Of a stretch of 64,000 bases of DNA, positions 58,658-64,000 are shown one piece after another. The DNA is from Onchocerca volvulus (lineage: Eukaryota > Nematoda > Chromadorea > Rhabditida > Onchocercidae). The stretch spans positions 6,012,888 to 6,076,887 of the forward strand of contig HG738138.1 in the NCBI GenBank assembly GCA_000499405.2, written 5' to 3'. Positions within the stretch are counted from its first letter, which is position 1; each line of letters starts with the position of its first letter. The position numbers were made by a program, and so were the translations under genes. The notes under the pieces were generated by a model that saw only the letters and a program-made list of their open reading frames with translations, ran no database searches and was not told the origin of the DNA.

Positions 58658-61600
58658 TTAATCTAACAATTTCTCTTCTTCGGAAGAAACAATAGCACCA
58701 CCACAACAGAAACTATATAAATTCCGTAATACTCCTTTCCTGAAATGACAGCACGCATAATAATTGTTGCCTTTACTGGAACACATCCCATACTTTACGT
58801 AAATTTCTGATTCTTTCTCTTTTAAATCAAATTCCAAACAGAACAAAAATAGGAAAACTTTTCCAGAACTAATAGATGCTTGGTTGTACAAAGTTCTTGC
58901 AACATTTTTTTTGAACTGAATTCATGTTAAATCACTTACGAAAACGGGCTCTTTATTGTTAAGCGGTCTCCGGCTGAGTGGAAATGTTCATATCTATAAG
59001 CGTTAAGTCTCTCGTTTGTTGTAATTTCGCAAAGTATCTGCAATTTCTGGACTTTATATTCCAATTCGTGTAAAAAGCACTTGAGCTGGGTGTCTACATT
59101 ATATTTTTCCACATTTCTTTCTTTGAAAAAACTAAAGCTAACCTTAATCATATTCTTCATCAAACCAGAGACTGTAGCAAAGAAATACACTTTTTGCACA
59201 TTGCTTTGCTGTTCACACAAGATTTGTTAACATTTAAGCATTCCAGGTTTTGATAAATTTATTGTCGCAGTCGCAGCCTTAACTATCCATCAGGATGGGA
59301 TCAAACAAATAATTTTGCATGTTCTTAACAAATCTATTCTTACCTGATATATTTGAAATATAAACATCGCACTTGTCCATATAAAGTGATAAAGAGCTAT
59401 GACAGAAACATAGGTTACCCAGGGATTACAGTATGCAATATTTGCTTGAGAGATCTCGCCACATGAATCACGCCAATCTTAAAATTATGTAATCACACAA
59501 AATTATGTAATTTTTTGGAACATTCATGTTTATTTTGACTTTTGTTATGTGAGAGTTCATAAAATCCATTGACTTTATGTAAATCTTATAAATGATTTGT
59601 TTAAATCGTTTGCTCAGGATTTTCGGAAAAATTCTGGATGGTAAAAACAAGTGAAGCCTTTAATACCAGCTCCAAGACTTTCGCGCGTATTGTACTCCGG
59701 CCGTCCAGTAATTATTTCGAAGTTTCATGTATTGCGTCTAATGGATCTAATTGATAAAATCTTGAACATAGAATGCCTCTATTGTCACTGTCTTGTGATT
59801 AATGAACTAACGGGAAAAATGATGCATTTCCTTTGAGTCAGCAGGACAATGTCATTCAGTACAATACATCGCTATCATTTATAAATAATGTTTGAAACCC
59901 ATGAAAAAAGTTTCCTCAGCAGCCATTACATTATTCCGTTCAATCCACGGATAAGGTTCCTTGCAGTCAAAGCAGCTTGGTCTTCAATTCAAAACATGGA
60001 GAATCTGTTTCAAAAGTTTCTTCTTTTTTTTTTTTAGATTTTTTAATATTTATTTCATCCTTGCAAATTATTTTAATTTATTGGCTTATTCGCTTTCCCT
60101 TTTTTTTTAAATAAACATTACAACATGTTAGAATTTTCAATATTTGTTTCATGCTATGCCAACACTGATTTTGCGCGAGTTTAAATACTGGAAAGAGCTT
60201 ACAGTGGAAAGCTGCGACGAGGAACTGCAGTGATGAAGTAATGACAACACCAAGATAAAAAACAAATTGTAAATGATTCTTTTCTCCAATGCAATTCAAG
60301 ATCCATGGACAGTGATGATCAAACCTGAAATTATATGATTCCAATGGAGTTTAATACAGTAAAGAAGAATGAAGAGTTGCTGTTATATTTCATGGGAATG
60401 TAAATTCGTAAGCAACTCCATTCTAGGTTTTTACAAAAAATTCTCAAGATAATCTTGTCTTTTGCAATAATAGCAATTGAACTGAAAGTATGATTTCTAA
60501 AAATAACAAGCGGTAAGCTAGTGTTGATTGAAGTAACAGCAAGTCCTCTGCATTATGTTTGAAAACTGAAACATAACAACGTCATTCACTGAAAGTTATT
60601 TCAGGATCAAAAAACCGAAAACTGAAAATCGAAGTCATTCATTATTTTAAATATGCCCATGAAACTGATTCAAGCAAGCAAAGAAGACTGCGAACCTATA
60701 TTTTAAGAAACTGTGATATACTACCAAAATTTGTGGTCTAAAAAAATCGAGTTTTAAAGTACAGGATCTGTGAACATTATTAAAAATGAAATAAAAAAGA
60801 AAAAGAAAGGAAATATTTCTATTCCCTCGAGTCGGAACTTTGGCCTCATTCCAACACACATCTTAATTAAACGAAAAGAACCTTTTCACACAACGATCAC
60901 ACACTGAACAATGTTTTGATCTTGCTGGCCTTTTTAGTAAGCATGTGCTACAAAATGAAACTGTTGGATGATTTTCTTTTTCCCACATATCGCGTATCAT
61001 TTCACACCGCTCCTGAAAGTACAATATAAGGAAATCTTAACGAGTGAAGATAAATCAGAAAAAACAAATATTAATTTTTGAATGACATAAGCTGGAAGTT
61101 CAAAGCAGATATGACAACTAAGTTTTTACAGTTGCGAGGATTAAAATATGATTTTGAAGATATAATTAGAGATAAAATTTAGCTGCGAGACTGCAATTCA
61201 ACGTCACAATAAATAACTAATTGCATTCTATCAGAAAGCAAAATGAAGGTGGAAGAAAAAAAATAAGTTCAAAATTTCAGGAAAACAATATTTTTATGTT
61301 AAAATACTAAAATGGAAGAAATTATTGGGAGTTTCAGTTTCCAGATAAAAAAATTTCTATAGATTAATTAAAATAACTTTTGAAAAATTTTTGAGAGGAA
61401 ATATCCGCCAAAGCAGTTACTTTATGAGATACAGTGACGACGCCGGGATCAGAAAAAACAATCCATAAAAATAATACTGGCGCAAGTATTACAAAGATGA
61501 AGAAACTAATTTGCCAATACCACCCAGCAAAGGCATGCAGATACAGCAGCCAAGTCACTGCTAAAATAACCTTTGACGCGACTGCTGCGCCTAAAGGTAT

Positions 61601-63346
61601 GATGTAGAAACTCCGATCTGTCGCCAGTGATCTAAAATCAAATCTCTTGAAATACTATTTCTGAAAAGCCAAGTTTTCTCTTTGTGAATTGAGATCAAAA
61701 ATAATACGAATAAGATACCTGTAAACAATTCGTCCAAGAACACCAATTAATAATAGCAATAAAGCTTTGACTGTATACGACAAAAAAAGGTGTAAAATCA
61801 TACCCACAGCGACCATTATAAATACCGGTAAAAAAAACATTATTCGTGATATTAATACCTATAAAAAATAGTAGCTCAAAAAGTAGTTTAAATAGCAAAT
61901 AAAAAAAAAAAAAAATTTTCAAAAAAATGAAATGAACAGCTGAACTTCATAAGCAAACTCACATCATTTTCCTTTATATATTGGATGAAAGTTGAAGAGA
62001 TCAGCCTTTTCCTGCGTTCAGCCCTTTCCAAAATCCGTGCACTAATGACATCTCCTCGCCGCGTTGCAATGTCACGAGGAGTTTCATTATCACGATTACG
62101 AACTACTAATTCCGCATTGTATTTTATTAAAACATTAACTGCAGAATGATTGCCTTGTATTACAGCCCAATGCAGAGCCGTATTTGCATAAGTTGTATCG
62201 GTACAAGACAAATCGGCCCCCATTGTTATTAGCATTTGGAGAGGATCACGACTGAAAACCTGAAAACGCAATACATCATCAAATTCTCTAAATTAAGAAA
62301 AATGTAGTGTGGAGTCTGCAATTCTAAAAACTTTTACGATCAAAAAAACTTTGCAGGAACAAGCAGTTCGTGAAACTACAATTCATGAGGTTAGAACAGT
62401 ATTTATTTTAAACCTTATATGCTGCCCACATTGCGGGTGTCATCATTGTTTCATCCCTTTCATCAACAGATTGTCCTGCGGCAATTAAGTACGCAGCTGT
62501 TGACGTTCTTCCGAATTGTACAGCAACATGAAGAGGAGTAAAACCTGTAACAACAAGTCACCATAAATAAATGAATATGAAAAAAAGACGCTGCGATAAT
62601 AGTAAAAGTTCCCATGTTATATAATAATCAGTTTATACTTCTGACATATGCGAAATACTCTCACTATACAGTATTATCATTTTTGAAATGAAATTTCTTT
62701 TTTAGTGGTATTTCTACTGGTTTACTATATAATAGTTGCAAAAAATATTGGTAAGAATTCACTGCGAAATTCCATCTTTTGCTCCGTTTTATCCCAATTT
62801 CTAAATAGTATCTAATTACAAATATTAAAAGATGGGAAAGCACAAACAAAATTACTGAAATGACCCCAAAAATGAGCAGTTAAAAACACCTTCAACATCA
62901 CTTAGATGGAGATCAGCTCCATGAGCAACCAAAAGAGCAACCATATGAGTGTGGCCATGTCGTGCTGCCCAGTGGAGTGGTGTTGATGCAAGTACACCAC
63001 CGATTGCGTTCACATTACAACCACGGTCGAGTAATATTCGAGTTACGGATAAACTAAATAAAAAATAGCAAAATAAAATTTGCTACAAGAAAAATGTCCC
63101 GAAGAAATTGAAAATTGTAATTAAATATTAATTACACCACAATATTGCTATACATAATATTCGAAATAAAATAAAAATAAGTTGGTAAAAAAACTCAGAA
63201 ACCTAGATTTACCGATTATTAATAGCGGCCCAATGTAGTAAAGAGCAGTCATCAGCGTCCAGAGTATCCGCTGTACACTCCCCAGAATCTAATAGTTCTT
63301 GCAGTCTTGATACATTACCAAACTGCGCAGCTTGTCGTGCATCCAT
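58658..63346 (-). CDS. ankyrin-repeat DHHC palmitoyltransferase, HIP14/ZDHHC17 type
   Basis: Eleven exons (63213-63346, 62890-63053, 62414-62544, 61963-62259, 61719-61858, 61421-61631, 60882-61012, 60122-60324, 59344-59477, 58940-59037, 58658-58739) join in frame to 574 residues. Residues 1 to about 220 are ankyrin repeats ([43 protein letters not shown]). Next come membrane segments ([57 protein letters not shown]), then SDPG. The Cys-rich domain [20 protein letters not shown] (379-398) leads into the catalytic DHHC at 405-408, and a TTxE motif (ITTNER) follows near the C-terminus. This architecture is that of ZDHHC17/ZDHHC13, Golgi enzymes that S-acylate substrates bound by the ankyrin domain. 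The start ATG gives a slightly shorter N-terminus than human HIP14. The exon ending at 61421 could extend 57 bases to an in-frame stop if its donor is skipped. Confidence 0.93.
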
Positions 63347-64000
63347 CAAGACGTTCGTTATAAAATATTGGCAATATCCTCAGGAGTCAGTGATGGCAAT
63401 CAACAACTGTATTTTCTCACGAAAAAAGGTATATCGTAAAAGCTGGGACCAAGATTAATGATAATGACAGATACATAGCCCAGAGAAGTATTAAATGCTC
63501 GAAATTTATTTTACGATGAAATTCAAATAACCGTTATCGTGAAAACAGATCTAAAACACAATAAACTACAAATATTTAACTAATTGTAACAAATCAGCTT
63601 CTCAATCGAATCAGATCGATCATTTTTTGCATGCTGCTAGCAAGTTTGCTGCAGCATGTCACTAGCAAGTCTATTATCTAAGTTCAATACGTTGTATATC
63701 AAATGTGAAAATCAACAAAAGTGCAATTACAACCAAAAAAGATTGTAATCAGCACACTGCAACCGAAAATGTCAAAACATGGCCTACGTCCAGCCACAAA
63801 GTACTGCAAGGAATGTTGCATTTCTTGAATGAAAAAGAAGGGGGAAAATGGGTACTCAGATATGGAAGATTCTTAAGTAAGGTTCTAGAGTTCGCGGCAC
63901 GCTCTTCTTTTGATTCCTCTCAGATTAATTGATTTTTAGAGACAATGACAGATATCACAGCTCTCGGTGGCAAACACATTTGTTTGCCTTTGTTTTGATG
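63347..64000. other. upstream of the DHHC gene, no gene recognised
   Basis: A 75-codon + frame at 63705-63932 is divergent from the DHHC gene but has no motif. A local repeat of catgctgctagcaag / catgtcactagcaag lies at 63629-63669. Confidence 0.35.

Noticed and set aside
58658..58891. - strand 77-codon frame as a separate gene
   Set aside because: Its last 26 codons are the final exon of the DHHC enzyme; the rest is intron upstream of the tttcag acceptor.
63705..63932. 75-codon + frame divergent from the DHHC gene
   Set aside because: No motif and no exon partners before the window ends; cannot be supported.

Overview
The window is AT-rich eukaryotic DNA with many introns, from an animal. 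The gene content points to a nematode: a CED-8/XK-type scramblase, a FoxG/sloppy-paired (fkh-2-like) forkhead factor, a FAT-1/FAT-2-type front-half methyl-directed desaturase, two LanC-like genes, an atypical Rab, Arl1, and an ankyrin-DHHC palmitoyltransferase of the HIP14 type. Low gene density, long homopolymers and decayed Helitrons fit a spirurid or filarial-like worm. That placement is inference. All multi-exon models below were assembled by hand from splice sites that keep the reading frame; I ran no search or alignment program.

Layout. 1-2.1 kb holds two broken Helitron pieces on the + strand. 3.1-9.6 kb is a ten-exon XK/CED-8 gene; a roughly 3 kb decayed Helitron on the opposite strand sits in its seventh intron, between two copies of a 118-bp segment that includes half of exon 7. 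9.6-16 kb shows no recognisable gene. 16-18.7 kb is the FoxG gene. 18.7-25.7 kb is again mostly gene-free. 25.7-26.1 kb (-) is a candidate small secreted Cys-rich peptide. 26.6-32.9 kb (-) is a tandem pair of LanC-like genes with matching exon structure. 33.6-35.2 kb (+) has two unrecognised, splice-consistent candidates. 38.3-40.9 kb (+) is the desaturase, whose first exon I could not find. 44.6-45.3 kb is a purine-rich minisatellite next to a Helitron-like terminus. 45.6-49.0 kb (-) encodes a secreted protein of three Cys-rich repeats that I do not recognise. 52.5-54.8 kb (+) is the Rab, 56.9-58.4 kb (+) Arl1, and 58.7-63.3 kb (-) the DHHC enzyme, convergent with Arl1.

The genes do not form one pathway. 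Three of them (Rab, Arl1, DHHC enzyme) act in membrane traffic and Golgi/protein lipidation, and two (XK scramblase, desaturase) in membrane lipid organisation and composition. I see no sign of an operon linking them. The most unusual items are the Helitron flanked by an exon-containing duplication, the three-repeat CFPxPxGGCxC secreted protein, and a Rab that lacks both the catalytic Gln and a normal prenylation tail.
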